A stretch of 64,000 nucleotides of DNA from NCBI GenBank assembly GCA_903821995.1, contig CAIJNI010000080.1:62001-126000 (forward strand), read 5' to 3'. Origin of the DNA: an uncultured beta proteobacterium. GTDB taxonomy: Bacteria; Pseudomonadota; Gammaproteobacteria; Burkholderiales; Burkholderiaceae. The notes below the pieces were generated by a model. It made no database searches and had not been told where the DNA came from. It saw only the letters and a program-made list of their open reading frames with translations. Position 1 is the first letter of the stretch. Each line of letters begins with the position of its first letter. Positions 44,652 through 53,653 of this stretch are shown here, piece by piece. Both the position numbers and the translations under genes were made by a program.

Positions 44652-46571
44652 ATGGTAGAGCAAGTAAAAGAAAAGATGGATTTTCAGGCAGAAATTAAAC
44701 AACTGCTCCATTTGATGATTCATTCTCTTTATTCAAATAAAGAGATTTTTATCAGGGAATTAATTTCTAATGCCTCAGATGCAGCAGATAAACTTCGTTT
44801 TGAAGCAATTGCACACCCAGAATATTTTGAAAATGATTCTGAACTAAAAATTCAACTGACTATCGACAAGAAAAATCGCACTATCACCATTGCTGATAAT
44901 GGTATTGGTATGAATCGCGATGAAATTATCTCTAATTTAGGTACCATTGCGCGTTCAGGTACAAAAGATTTTTTCTCTAAACTTACTGGCGACCAGCAAA
45001 AAGATGCTGCTCTCATTGGACAATTTGGAGTTGGTTTTTACTCTGCATTTATCGTTGCAGAAACGATTACTGTGGAATCTCGAAGAGCTGGAGATCCGTC
45101 TTCATCTGCCGTGAGATGGGAATCTACTGGCGCTGGAGACTTTACCGTAGAATCCATTGATAAAGCGAAGAGAGGCACATCCATTACTCTACATCTTCGA
45201 GCTGAAGAAGATGATTTCTTATCTCAATGGAAACTTAAATCGACTATTCAAAAGTATTCTGATCATATTTCGATTCCAATCGAGATGCAAAAAGAAGAAT
45301 GGGATAAAGATAAAAATGAACAGGTGACTCTACCTGATTTTGAAGCAATCAATTCAGCTCAAGCCCTTTGGTCAAGATCTAAATCAGATATTACACCAGA
45401 GGAATATCAGTCATTTTATAAAAATATCTCCCACGACTCCGCTGATCCCCTATGCTATTCTCACAACCGTGTAGAAGGTCGTACTGAATTCACACAGCTT
45501 CTTTTTATTCCGACAAAAGCTCCGTTTGATTTATGGGACCGCTCGAAACACGGTGGCATCAAACTGTATGTTAAACGCGTATTCATCATGGATGACGCTG
45601 AGCAACTGATGCCAACGTATCTACGCTTTATAAAAGGTATTATCGATTCAACGGACCTTCCTCTAAATGTGTCTCGTGAAATTCTTCAAGAATCTAAAGA
45701 TGTTAAAACAATTCGCGAAAGTTCTACAAAACGCGTCTTATCAATGCTTGAAGAATTAGCTAACAATGAGAGTGAAACAGAACGAGCAAAGTTTGCTTCG
45801 TTTTGGACTGAATTTGGCCAAGTACTTAAAGAAGGTGTGGGTGAGGATTTTTCTAATAAAGACAAGCTTGTTGATCTACTTCGCTTCGCTTCAACACATA
45901 TCGACTCTGATGAACAATCAGTTTCCTTAAAGCAATATAAAGAACGAATTAAAGAAAAACAAGACAAGATTTATTACATTACAGGTGAGTCCTACCAAGC
46001 AGCAAAAAATAGTCCTCACCTTGAGATCTTTCATAAAAAAGGAATTGAAGTCTTAATTCTCTCTGATCGTGTCGATGAGTGGATGTTGTCATTTTTGCAA
46101 GACTATGATGGCACACCACTAGTATCAGTTGCTAAAGGTGATCTTGATGCTGATCAATTTGCAGACGAAAAGGAGAAAGAATCTCAATCTAAAACTGCCG
46201 AGGAATTTAAAGATTTAGTTGAAAAAACCAAATCAGCTCTTGGTGAACAGGTTAAAGATGTCCGAGTTACTTTTAGGCTCGTTGATTCACCAGCTTGCTT
46301 GGTGGCAGACGAAAATGAAATGTCTGCTAATTTACTTCGTATGCTTAAAGCTGCCGGTCAAAACGCACCCGAATCAAAGCCCATATTAGAAATCAACCCA
46401 CATCACCCTTTAATTGAATTCTTGAAAAAGCAAGAATCAGAATTCAATGACTGGGCTCTACTCATTTATGATCAAGCATTGATCGCTGAGGGTGGGCAGT
46501 TAAAAGATCCTGCTAATTTTGTAAAGCGCTCGAATCAATTATTACTGGGGCTCATGAACAAAGGCACCTAA
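44652..46571 (+). CDS. htpG: Chaperone HtpG (Hsp90)
   Basis: 639 residues, normal for bacterial Hsp90. The ATP-binding motifs are all present: [14 protein letters not shown] (about residues 37-50), [24 protein letters not shown] and [13 protein letters not shown]. The middle-domain segment [17 protein letters not shown] with the catalytic-loop Arg follows, and the C-terminal dimerisation region ends [12 protein letters not shown]. It has a GAGG ribosome site. A GTTGAAA at 44604-44610 may be a weak heat-shock -35 box. A terminator follows. Confidence 0.98.
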   Translation: MVEQVKEKMDFQAEIKQLLHLMIHSLYSNKEIFIRELISNASDAADKLRFEAIAHPEYFENDSELKIQLTIDKKNRTITIADNGIGMNRDEIISNLGTIARSGTKDFFSKLTGDQQKDAALIGQFGVGFYSAFIVAETITVESRRAGDPSSSAVRWESTGAGDFTVESIDKAKRGTSITLHLRAEEDDFLSQWKLKSTIQKYSDHISIPIEMQKEEWDKDKNEQVTLPDFEAINSAQALWSRSKSDITPEEYQSFYKNISHDSADPLCYSHNRVEGRTEFTQLLFIPTKAPFDLWDRSKHGGIKLYVKRVFIMDDAEQLMPTYLRFIKGIIDSTDLPLNVSREILQESKDVKTIRESSTKRVLSMLEELANNESETERAKFASFWTEFGQVLKEGVGEDFSNKDKLVDLLRFASTHIDSDEQSVSLKQYKERIKEKQDKIYYITGESYQAAKNSPHLEIFHKKGIEVLILSDRVDEWMLSFLQDYDGTPLVSVAKGDLDADQFADEKEKESQSKTAEEFKDLVEKTKSALGEQVKDVRVTFRLVDSPACLVADENEMSANLLRMLKAAGQNAPESKPILEINPHHPLIEFLKKQESEFNDWALLIYDQALIAEGGQLKDPANFVKRSNQLLLGLMNKGT

Positions 46572-46596
46572 TTTAGGATCATTTGATCATTAATAG

Positions 46597-46634
46597 ATCC
46601 CACCGTCTTTCTTTGATCGCGGTGGGATATTTTC
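46597..46634 (+). terminator. Terminator after htpG
   Basis: ATCCCACCG and CGGTGGGAT form a 9-bp GC-rich stem with a 14-15-nt loop, followed by ATTTTC. It lies between htpG and the convergent flavin reductase gene. Confidence 0.8.
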
Positions 46635-46643
46635 TTATGCAAT

Positions 46644-47294
46644 TTACTCTTTGATATCGCCAGCTCTTAAACCTAATGTTCGAATCTCTTCCATCGTTGG
46701 GATCGCCTTTGTATAACGATCTCCTAACCATGCATAATAATCTCCGTACAACCTAGCAATTGGTGAATATTTTTCAGGAATAAGTCTCTTAGTCTCTAAA
46801 TCCATAATCGCATCATCAATATGAATGGCTAATACTTCCCCAAGTATTAATGATCTTCTCTCTGATAGTTCAATTGTTTGAAATAGCTGGCATTCCAAAC
46901 TTACCGGAGCTTGTTTAATTCGTTTGACATCAATCACCTGACAATCGACCAAATCAATACCGGCATAGTCAATTTCGCTCTCATCTGATGGGATTTCCGC
47001 AGAAGCAATATGCATCGCGCCAATAATTGAACGATCGACCATGTTGACCACAAATTTTTTGGTATCTCTAATATTGGTAACAGTATCCTTAATACGCCCA
47101 CTAGGACGCGTACTAATACCTAAAACAACTATGGCAGGATCTTCAGAAAATACGTTAAAAAAACTAAATGGTGCAGCGTTATGTAACCCTGCTTCATTCC
47201 TACTTGTAACAAAGGCTACAGGTCTTGGAACAACAACCGCTGATAGAAATTTATATCTATCTGTTGTACTTAAATCTTTGAGCAATAAATCCAT
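46644..47294 (-). CDS. Flavin reductase-like FMN-binding protein
   Basis: 216 residues of the split-barrel FMN family. Seen are VVPRPVAFVTSRNEAGLHNAAPFSFFNVFSEDP in pieces (about residues 22-54), GISTRPSGRIKDTVTNI, FVVNMV and VSLECQLFQTIEL. This is the DIM6/NTAB type, often a reductase component or an FMN-binding oxidoreductase of unknown partner. It is divergent from the ABC transporter operon, with the shared palindrome 66 bp before its start, so it is probably co-regulated with it. Confidence 0.88.
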   Translation of the reverse strand: MDLLLKDLSTTDRYKFLSAVVVPRPVAFVTSRNEAGLHNAAPFSFFNVFSEDPAIVVLGISTRPSGRIKDTVTNIRDTKKFVVNMVDRSIIGAMHIASAEIPSDESEIDYAGIDLVDCQVIDVKRIKQAPVSLECQLFQTIELSERRSLILGEVLAIHIDDAIMDLETKRLIPEKYSPIARLYGDYYAWLGDRYTKAIPTMEEIRTLGLRAGDIKE

Positions 47295-47359
47295 AAAGTT
47301 ACCTTTCTTTAGTAAATACTAATTTCTTAATTTCATTTCTATATTGTAAGCAATAAATA

Positions 47360-47375
47360 TTAAACAATTGTTTAA
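47360..47375. promoter_or_regulatory. Probable TetR-type operator in the flavin reductase/ABC divergent region
   Basis: TTAAACAATTGTTTAA is a perfect 16-bp palindrome. It differs only in the two central-left bases from TTAAACGCTTGTTTAA at 35013-35028 before the cyclase gene. It lies 66 bp from the flavin reductase start and 110 bp from the transporter start and could control both. Confidence 0.65.
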
Positions 47376-47379
47376 ATTT

Positions 47380-47391
47380 AGGGATAACCCC
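47380..47391. promoter_or_regulatory. AGGGATAACCCC element
   Basis: Near-palindrome 4 bp after the TTAAAC/GTTTAA operator. It matches AGGGTTAACCCT at 34862-34873 in 10 of 12 positions. Both elements therefore recur together in the two promoter regions. Confidence 0.45.
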
Positions 47392-47485
47392 AAGTGTCCT
47401 TCCGGTCTTAAGGGGATATATTTATTACAAATTATGTCTTCATTTTCACTTTTATGAAATTGACAAAAAACTCAAAGGAATTAAT

Positions 47486-48457
47486 ATGACTTTTAAGCGC
47501 ACACTCAAATATACCTCTTTAACAAACTCATTAATCCTTGGAGGGATACTTGCTATCTTTAATTGCGGTCTGACTCAAAGTGTATTCGCACAGACTTTGA
47601 CTCCTATTCGTGCAGCCTATGTTCCAGCAGCAACTTGGCTTCCTGCCTGGGTAGCTAAAGATAAGGGGATATTTGAGAATAATGGTCTTGACGTAACTTT
47701 GACCCCAATTCAAAATCTATCACTTCTTCCAGGAGCTGTGAGTAAACAATTCGATTTTGCAGCATCAACCCCACCAGACTTAATTAAAGCATTTTCGAGC
47801 GGGATAGATGTTGTTGCTACAACTGGAGGCGTCTATGAGGATACCGGACATCAGTCGATTCAATTGATTGTAAAGAAAGATTCAGGTATATCAAGCATTA
47901 AGGACCTCAAAGGTAAAATCGTGGCAACACCAAGTTTAGGTGCAATCATGCATATTGCTACCCTGGAATGGTTTAAGAAAAATGGTGGAGATCCTAGCAC
48001 CATCAGAGGTATCGAAGTACCTTTTCCAAATATGGGCGACCAGCTAAAAGCATCCCGCGTCGATGCCATAGAAGCGATTCAACCTTTTGTCGGCAAATTA
48101 CTCTCTCAACCCGAATATATCGGCATTGGAAATCCACTTCTTGAAGTTGATAACCCAACCTTATTTACATTCTGGATTGCTCAAGGACAATGGGCAAAGT
48201 CAAATGCTCCAATAGTAAAGAAATGGACAACTTCTTTAAATCAGGCCATCGATTTCATTAATAAAAATCCTGCAGAAGCTCGCGTCATTATGGCTAAATA
48301 CACCAATTTACCGCCAGCCGTAGTTAATACAATTCCATTTCCTGCCTACTCTGTCGCTTTAAAACCAGCTCAAATGAATACTTGGACTACTGTGTTACGA
48401 AATCTTGATATGATCAGCCAGCCTGTTGATGCGTCTAAATTAATCTTTAATCCTTAA
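47486..48457 (+). CDS. ABC transporter substrate-binding protein, NMT1/SsuA-type
   Basis: 323 residues with a signal peptide (about 35 residues, ending VFAQTLT). IRAAYVPAATWLPAWVAKDKGIFENNGLDV in pieces is the typical opening of nitrate/sulfonate/thiamine-precursor binders. KDLKGKIVATPSLGAIMH and RVDAIEAIQPFVGKL follow. It lacks a lipobox, so it is a free periplasmic protein. It is followed by an ATPase and two permease genes. The substrate could be a sulfonate, a carboxylated aromatic or a pyrimidine; the neighbours favour an organic acid. Confidence 0.9.
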   Translation: MTFKRTLKYTSLTNSLILGGILAIFNCGLTQSVFAQTLTPIRAAYVPAATWLPAWVAKDKGIFENNGLDVTLTPIQNLSLLPGAVSKQFDFAASTPPDLIKAFSSGIDVVATTGGVYEDTGHQSIQLIVKKDSGISSIKDLKGKIVATPSLGAIMHIATLEWFKKNGGDPSTIRGIEVPFPNMGDQLKASRVDAIEAIQPFVGKLLSQPEYIGIGNPLLEVDNPTLFTFWIAQGQWAKSNAPIVKKWTTSLNQAIDFINKNPAEARVIMAKYTNLPPAVVNTIPFPAYSVALKPAQMNTWTTVLRNLDMISQPVDASKLIFNP

Positions 48458-48462
48458 CTACT

Positions 48463-49230
48463 GTGTCAGCTATCTTCACATTAAAAAATATTGGTCTAGA
48501 ATTTATTGTCGATGGTAAGAAAAGGCCTGTCTTAGATGATATTAACCTCATCATTGATGATAAAAAAATCTATACCATCGTTGGCGCATCAGGTTGTGGA
48601 AAAACCTCTTTACTCAGAATTTTGGGTGGGCTAAATAGCCCATCGAAGGGACAAATTCATTATCACAACCAACCAGTCACATCACCACCCGTCGGAGTTG
48701 CCTTTGTTTTTCAAGATTATTCAAACTCACTACTGCCTTGGCGTACGGTAGAAAAAAATGTTGCACTGGGCATAGAGCGAGATTTGTCAAAAAAAGCTTG
48801 CCTAGAGCGAGTTAAAGAAGCACTCCATTTGGTTAAACTATCTAACTGCGCTAAAGATTATCCATGGCAGCTATCCGGTGGTATGCAACAACGAGTTCAA
48901 ATTGCAAGAGCCTTGGCCACTAGACCTTCCGTGCTTCTAATGGATGAGCCTTTTGCAGCCCTTGACGCAATGACAAAAGCGAGCCTTCAAGATGAATTAC
49001 TTCGTCTTCGAGATGAAACAGGTGCAAGTATTGTATTTATTACCCACGATATTGAAGAAGCGATTTATTTGGGAGACGAGGTATCGGTCTTAATTGGTCC
49101 GCCGGGCAAAATAACTTCTCATTTCTCTATCGAACTGCCATTTCCTCGCGATCAAATCAAAACTAGAGAACTTCCAGCGTTTTTAAAATTTAGATCTTAT
49201 ATCCACCATGCAATTCAGGGCCAGTCGTGA
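48463..49230 (+). CDS. ABC transporter ATPase, nitrate/taurine-type
   Basis: 255 residues, starting with GTG at 48463. Walker A GASGCGKTS (about residues 41-49), Q-loop FVFQDYSNSLLPWRTVEKN, signature LSGGMQQRVQIARAL, Walker B VLLMDEPFAALDAMTK and H-loop FITHDIEEAIYLGD are all present. The LLPWRTV and DIEEA forms are those of the SsuB/TauB/NrtD group. It starts 5 bp after the binding-protein gene, and its end overlaps the first permease by 4 bp. Confidence 0.96.
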   Translation: MSAIFTLKNIGLEFIVDGKKRPVLDDINLIIDDKKIYTIVGASGCGKTSLLRILGGLNSPSKGQIHYHNQPVTSPPVGVAFVFQDYSNSLLPWRTVEKNVALGIERDLSKKACLERVKEALHLVKLSNCAKDYPWQLSGGMQQRVQIARALATRPSVLLMDEPFAALDAMTKASLQDELLRLRDETGASIVFITHDIEEAIYLGDEVSVLIGPPGKITSHFSIELPFPRDQIKTRELPAFLKFRSYIHHAIQGQS

Positions 49231-50000
49231 AGCAATTTTTTTCTTATAAAAATCTTGCTGGAATTGGCGGGATTCTAATCTTTATAGTTTTGTGGGAGTC
49301 TACGATAAGATTGGGTTCCTATGATTTTGAATTTATTGTTTCCCCTAGCCAAATAGCTGCAGCTTGGCTACCAATGCTGTTGACAGCCAATTTCTGGAAC
49401 GAACTTACTCATACATTAACTGCAGCTTTGATTGGCTGGCTCCTAGCTGCAATATGCGGCATCATTCTTGGAATATCTATGGGATTATCATCTCGTCTGA
49501 GACAGTGCTTAATGGCAAGTTTCGAATTACTTCGCCCACTTCCAGGGGTTGCATTTGCACCTGTAGGTTTAATACTATTTGGATTTTCTCTAAAAATGGA
49601 GTTACTCGTTATTTTCTTCCCAACACTTTGGCCAATAGTTGGAAACACCCTGAGTGGCATCGATCAACAATCTAACCGACTTCATGAGTTAGTAAAAATT
49701 TATCATATCCCCCCCCTCCAAGCCGCATTTTCTATTTATGGACCAGCTGCAGCTGCATCAATTTTGGTAGGTCTTAGAATTAGCGCTTCACTTGCTGTCA
49801 TCATGGCTGTTATCGCTGAGATGATTGGAAACCCCGAGGGATTAGGCTATGCGATCATTCGCGAACAACAAGGATTACATCCCGCTGAAATGTTTGCTTA
49901 TATCATTACATTAGGTGTTATCGGAATCTTAGTTAATCAACTGTTAATCCAACTAGCTAAATGGTTGATGCCAGGTCAATTTCTTCGGACAACGAGTTAA
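49227..50000 (+). CDS. ABC transporter permease (first), SsuC/TauC-type
   Basis: 257 residues, starting with GTG in a GTGA overlap with the ATPase stop. Six or so membrane spans. The EAA loop that contacts the ATPase is near residues 150-172 (NRLHELVKIYHIPPLQAAFSIYG in pieces). NPEGLGYAI near residue 205 is typical of this permease family. Paired with the next gene it could make a heterodimeric channel. Confidence 0.93.
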   Translation: MKQFFSYKNLAGIGGILIFIVLWESTIRLGSYDFEFIVSPSQIAAAWLPMLLTANFWNELTHTLTAALIGWLLAAICGIILGISMGLSSRLRQCLMASFELLRPLPGVAFAPVGLILFGFSLKMELLVIFFPTLWPIVGNTLSGIDQQSNRLHELVKIYHIPPLQAAFSIYGPAAAASILVGLRISASLAVIMAVIAEMIGNPEGLGYAIIREQQGLHPAEMFAYIITLGVIGILVNQLLIQLAKWLMPGQFLRTTS

Positions 50001-50012
50001 AAGAATATTTAA

Positions 50013-50780
50013 ATGCAACTATTTAAAAAACTTTTAAACCCACTGATTAGCTGTGCTCCTGTCTTAATAGGCTTCATTCTATGGGAAACATTTGCTGCTT
50101 CAACCTCTACTAATTTTCCACCCCCAAGCCTATGGCTAGCATCCATTCTTAAACTAAATAAAAACCATCAATTTTATTCTGCACTTCTCGAAACTTTATG
50201 GACGTTTGGAATAGGACTTTTTATTGCTTCCTTCTTGGGATTTGTGATCGGCCTTTTGATTGGAACTAGCCATACTTTTAAGATTTGGATAGCGTATGTT
50301 TTAGAGTTTTTCAGGTGTCTACCACCACCTGTCATTATCCCTATAGCTGTTCTAATACTAGGCTATAGCCCCACAATGAAAATTACTGTGATTGTGATTG
50401 CTTCCATTTGGCCCATCTTATTAAATGTGGTTTCTGCCATCAATCAACTTGGAAATGGTTTATTTGAGATGGGTAAAACACTTCACTTAAACCGTGTAGA
50501 CATCTTACGCAAATTATTAATCCCCGCAATACTTCCAGGTTTTCTGATTGGTATCAGAGTAGCTGCACCTCTTGCCGTCATCATTACGCTTCTGATTGAA
50601 ATGCTAACCGCCATGCCAGGACTTGGAGGACTCATGATCGCCGGACAACGAAATTTTAATGCGTCACAGGTATTTGGAATATTGATTGTTGTTGGAATTG
50701 TTGGCCTAGCGGTCAATCAATTAAGTCTATTTTTAGAAAAAATACTCCTAGCTTATAAGCCGCCTAAAACACAGAGGTAA
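50013..50780 (+). CDS. ABC transporter permease (second), SsuC/TauC-type
   Basis: 255 residues with about six spans, only distantly similar to the first permease. LLETLWTFGIGLFIASFLGFVIG in pieces, FFRCLPPPVIIPIAVLILGY, the EAA loop GLFEMGKTLHLNRVDILRKLLIPAILPG in pieces and PGLGGLMI are seen. Most relatives of this importer use one permease as a homodimer, so two different permeases here are a minor oddity. It is followed 2 bp later by the enoyl-CoA hydratase gene. Confidence 0.93.
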   Translation: MQLFKKLLNPLISCAPVLIGFILWETFAASTSTNFPPPSLWLASILKLNKNHQFYSALLETLWTFGIGLFIASFLGFVIGLLIGTSHTFKIWIAYVLEFFRCLPPPVIIPIAVLILGYSPTMKITVIVIASIWPILLNVVSAINQLGNGLFEMGKTLHLNRVDILRKLLIPAILPGFLIGIRVAAPLAVIITLLIEMLTAMPGLGGLMIAGQRNFNASQVFGILIVVGIVGLAVNQLSLFLEKILLAYKPPKTQR

Positions 50781-50782
50781 TC

Positions 50783-51604
50783 ATGCAATTAAACTCAAGA
50801 ATTAGTGAAGGCCAATTAGTTTTACCAGAAGGTCTTACTATTCTTCGTAATCAGGGTCTTATCACACTCACTATTAATCGTGAGAATGATAAGAATAGAA
50901 TTACTTTAGAAGTCTTGCAAGCGATGCTTAAATTCTTTGAGTGCATTGCTAAGGATGAAACTGCTCATGCATTAGTCATTACAGGCGCTGGATCAGATGT
51001 GTTTTCATTTGGACTTTTAAATCCAGCCTTACGATCCTCAATGTCTAAAGAAGAGGTGGTTAGCTTAATACGCTTTGGCAATAAAGTTTTTGATTGTATT
51101 GAAAATCTTCCTCAAATCGTTATTGCTGGCATTAACGGCAAAGTTATCGCTGGAGGTGCGGAACTTTCATTAGCTTGTGATATTCGGTATGCAAGTGACA
51201 ATGCAACATTATCATTTCCTGAAGCTGGTTGGGGTGGTTTTCCTGGCGCAGGTGCCCCTGTTAGACTTCCTGTTTTGATCGGCCGAGCCAGAACTATAGA
51301 ACTTATATGTACCGGTAATGAAATTACAGCAAGGCAACTAGAGCAATGGGGACTCGTTCAAGCGGTATTTCCAAAGGCATCCTTCATGAAGGAAATCAAT
51401 CTTATCGCCAAGAAAATTAGTCTTGCAGGCCCCCTGGCTATCAAAGGTGCTAAAAAAATTGTTAATACTCGACTTGAACCAGGCTTTATCAATGCATCTA
51501 TTCTTTCCCAAGAATTGAGACATGATTTAGAGTGGAGCGAAGATGTTGCCGAAGGTATGAGAGCTCATCATGAAAATAGAACACCAAAATTTAAAGGTTT
51601 TTAA
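50783..51604 (+). CDS. Enoyl-CoA hydratase/isomerase family protein
   Basis: 273 residues of the crotonase fold. The oxyanion-hole segment is GINGKVIAGGAELSLACDIR in pieces (about residues 113-132), then SFPEAGWGGFPGAGAPVRLP with a Glu at the usual catalytic place, and ELICTGNEITARQLEQWGLV. It may hydrate, isomerise or cleave a CoA ester; the exact reaction cannot be told. It is the last gene of the ABC transporter operon and convergent with a Bug gene 9 bp away, which suggests the imported compound is degraded as a CoA ester. Confidence 0.9.
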   Translation: MQLNSRISEGQLVLPEGLTILRNQGLITLTINRENDKNRITLEVLQAMLKFFECIAKDETAHALVITGAGSDVFSFGLLNPALRSSMSKEEVVSLIRFGNKVFDCIENLPQIVIAGINGKVIAGGAELSLACDIRYASDNATLSFPEAGWGGFPGAGAPVRLPVLIGRARTIELICTGNEITARQLEQWGLVQAVFPKASFMKEINLIAKKISLAGPLAIKGAKKIVNTRLEPGFINASILSQELRHDLEWSEDVAEGMRAHHENRTPKFKGF

Positions 51605-51613
51605 ATTCAATCT

Positions 51614-52585
51614 CTATTGATCTACTTTAATTCCACGCTCTTGAATTAATTTTGCTAAATTTTGCTGATCTTTTTTGGATAATGCCATTAATTCATTTGG
51701 CTCGCTTGTACGAAGCTCTAAACCCAGTTGGTTAAAGTTTTGCTTTAGCTCTGCATCTGAAGATATGTTTTTTAGCGCTTGATTTAATTTATCAATGATT
51801 TCAGTAGGAGTCCCTTTAGGAGTGGCAAAGCCATACCAAGCCGCAATTTCATATCCCAAAACCCCAGCCTCTGATACTGTTGGTAAGTTAGGAAGCAAAG
51901 CGATTCGCTTTAAATCAGTAGTTGCAAGACCTTTTAGTTTTTTACTTTGCACTAAAGCCTGAGAACTAAGCACAATATCAAATGCAATATCTACTTGCTG
52001 AGATAAAACAGCCTGCCCTGCTTCAATATTACTTTTATAGGGAATATGAAGCATTTTAATACCCGTCTGAGATTGAAATAATTCAGCAGCTAATTGCAGA
52101 GTCGATCCTGGGCCAGCTGAGGCATAAGAAACTTTACCTGGATTTTCTTTAGCGTATTTGATGAATTCAGCAACTGAATTGTACGGGGTATGTAACCCTG
52201 CAATTAAAACCATTGGGGAACTTGCAATTAAGCTGATTCCACTAAAATCACGCTCTACTTTGTAGGGTAAATTATTCTTAAAGATAGGATTATTAACAAA
52301 GCTAGTCGAACTACATAGTAATAAGGTATATCCGTCTGCAACTGATTTAGCAACCCGATCAGTGCCAACAATCGTTCCAGCACCCGCAATATTTTCAATG
52401 ACAACCTGCTGTCCTAGATCCTTACTTAACTTATTTCCAATCATTCTTGTCAGTTGATCAGCTGCACCGCCAGGACCATAGGGCACAACTATTTTGATAG
52501 GACGCTGTGGAAAAGTCTCTGCAATTGCAACAGAGTTTAGCAATGTGTTGAAAATAAAAAAGAAAATACCCAAATATTTATTCAT
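51614..52585 (-). CDS. Bug/TctC-family periplasmic solute receptor (canonical loop)
   Basis: 323 residues. Signal peptide of about 22 residues (ending VAIAETFP). The ligand loop IVVPYGPGGAADQLTRM is full length and canonical, unlike the next receptor upstream. ENIAGAGTIVGTDR, KSVADGYTLLLC, LHIPYKSNIEAGQAVLSQQVD and PTVSEAGVLGYE follow. It is probably the last gene of the minus-strand TPP-cupin-cupin-Bug-Bug cassette, 76 bp after its neighbour. Confidence 0.92.
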   Translation of the reverse strand: MNKYLGIFFFIFNTLLNSVAIAETFPQRPIKIVVPYGPGGAADQLTRMIGNKLSKDLGQQVVIENIAGAGTIVGTDRVAKSVADGYTLLLCSSTSFVNNPIFKNNLPYKVERDFSGISLIASSPMVLIAGLHTPYNSVAEFIKYAKENPGKVSYASAGPGSTLQLAAELFQSQTGIKMLHIPYKSNIEAGQAVLSQQVDIAFDIVLSSQALVQSKKLKGLATTDLKRIALLPNLPTVSEAGVLGYEIAAWYGFATPKGTPTEIIDKLNQALKNISSDAELKQNFNQLGLELRTSEPNELMALSKKDQQNLAKLIQERGIKVDQ

Positions 52586-52661
52586 ATGATTTCGTCGGAA
52601 TTATCGAAAAGATATGAGGCTAATATAAATAAAATAGCCTCATGTGAAGATATAGTTTAAC

Positions 52662-53630
52662 TTACTCTGCTTTAGCGCCAGTGTCTTTAATCACTTTTGC
52701 CCATTGCTGTAAATCATTTTTTACAAAATTAGCAAAGGCAGGAGCAGCTTTAAAATCAGGATTAAATCCTTGATTATTGAGTAACTCTTTTATTTCATTA
52801 TTCGAGGCTAAATTTACAATATCCTGACTAATTTTATTAATTACTTCTGGGGGAGTCCCAGCTGGAGCATGAATCCCATTCCAAGAAGTAAAAGTTAATT
52901 GCGGTGAACCTGATTCCCCAACGGTAGGTAGTTGGGGTAATTGTGAATATCGGCTTGGGCCTGTTACCGCTACAACTTTTAACTTACCTGCTGCTACATT
53001 CACAAGAGTTGGACCTGTTCCAAATAGCATTTGAACTCTTCCACCAATTAAATCGGTAACAGCTCCTGGTGTGCCATTATAGGGAACATGAATGACTTCT
53101 ACTTTCTCATATGTCCTTAACATTTCACACCCTAAATGAGCTGTTGTACCAATCCCGGTAGATGCGCAATTAATGGTGCCTGGTTTGCTTTTAGCAAGTT
53201 GAATTAATTCACTTAAGGAGTTTGCAGGAACAGTAGGATTTAAGAGAACAAAAAATGGTAAAGATGCGATTTGCGCAACAGGCTCAAAGTTTTTGAGTAA
53301 TGAAACTTTAGGTTTTCCTTGAATATATTCCATAATGGAATATGAACCAGTTGTCAGTAACAATGTATAACCGTCTGCAGGAGCTTTTGCAACAGTTTGA
53401 GCGGCTAAAACCCCACCTGCCCCCGGAATTTGCTCAACATAGACAGATACCCCCCACTGCGCTGATAATTTTCCAGCAACTGCTCTCGCAATTGCATCAG
53501 GTCCAGGCCCAACAATTAACCGAATTGGTTTATTGGGATAATCCATAGCAATTGAATAAAAAGATAAAAAATAACTAGTCAGCACAAGAAGAAAAGTTAT
53601 CCGCGTTATAGACCTAGGACGATAAGACAT
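52662..53630 (-). CDS. Bug/TctC-family periplasmic solute receptor (short loop)
   Basis: 322 residues. Signal peptide ends near SIAMDYP. The ligand loop is LIVGPGPDAIARAV, about four residues shorter than the canonical VVPYGPGGAADQLTR. The same shortening occurs in the receptors at 59450 and 60423 and in the relic at 56794. EQIPGAGGVLAAQTVAKAPADGYTLLL in pieces, IHVPYNGTPGAVTDLIGG and PTVGESGSPQLTFTSWNGIHAPAGTPP in pieces follow. It begins 23 bp after the second cupin gene, so it is in the same operon. Confidence 0.92.
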   Translation of the reverse strand: MSYRPRSITRITFLLVLTSYFLSFYSIAMDYPNKPIRLIVGPGPDAIARAVAGKLSAQWGVSVYVEQIPGAGGVLAAQTVAKAPADGYTLLLTTGSYSIMEYIQGKPKVSLLKNFEPVAQIASLPFFVLLNPTVPANSLSELIQLAKSKPGTINCASTGIGTTAHLGCEMLRTYEKVEVIHVPYNGTPGAVTDLIGGRVQMLFGTGPTLVNVAAGKLKVVAVTGPSRYSQLPQLPTVGESGSPQLTFTSWNGIHAPAGTPPEVINKISQDIVNLASNNEIKELLNNQGFNPDFKAAPAFANFVKNDLQQWAKVIKDTGAKAE

Positions 53631-53653
53631 AAAACCTCCGCTTGAAGATTAAA

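Noticed and set aside
47486..50780. Taurine or nitrate transporter naming (tauABC, nrtABC)
   Set aside because: No taurine dioxygenase or nitrate reductase genes are near, and the trailing enoyl-CoA hydratase points to another substrate.
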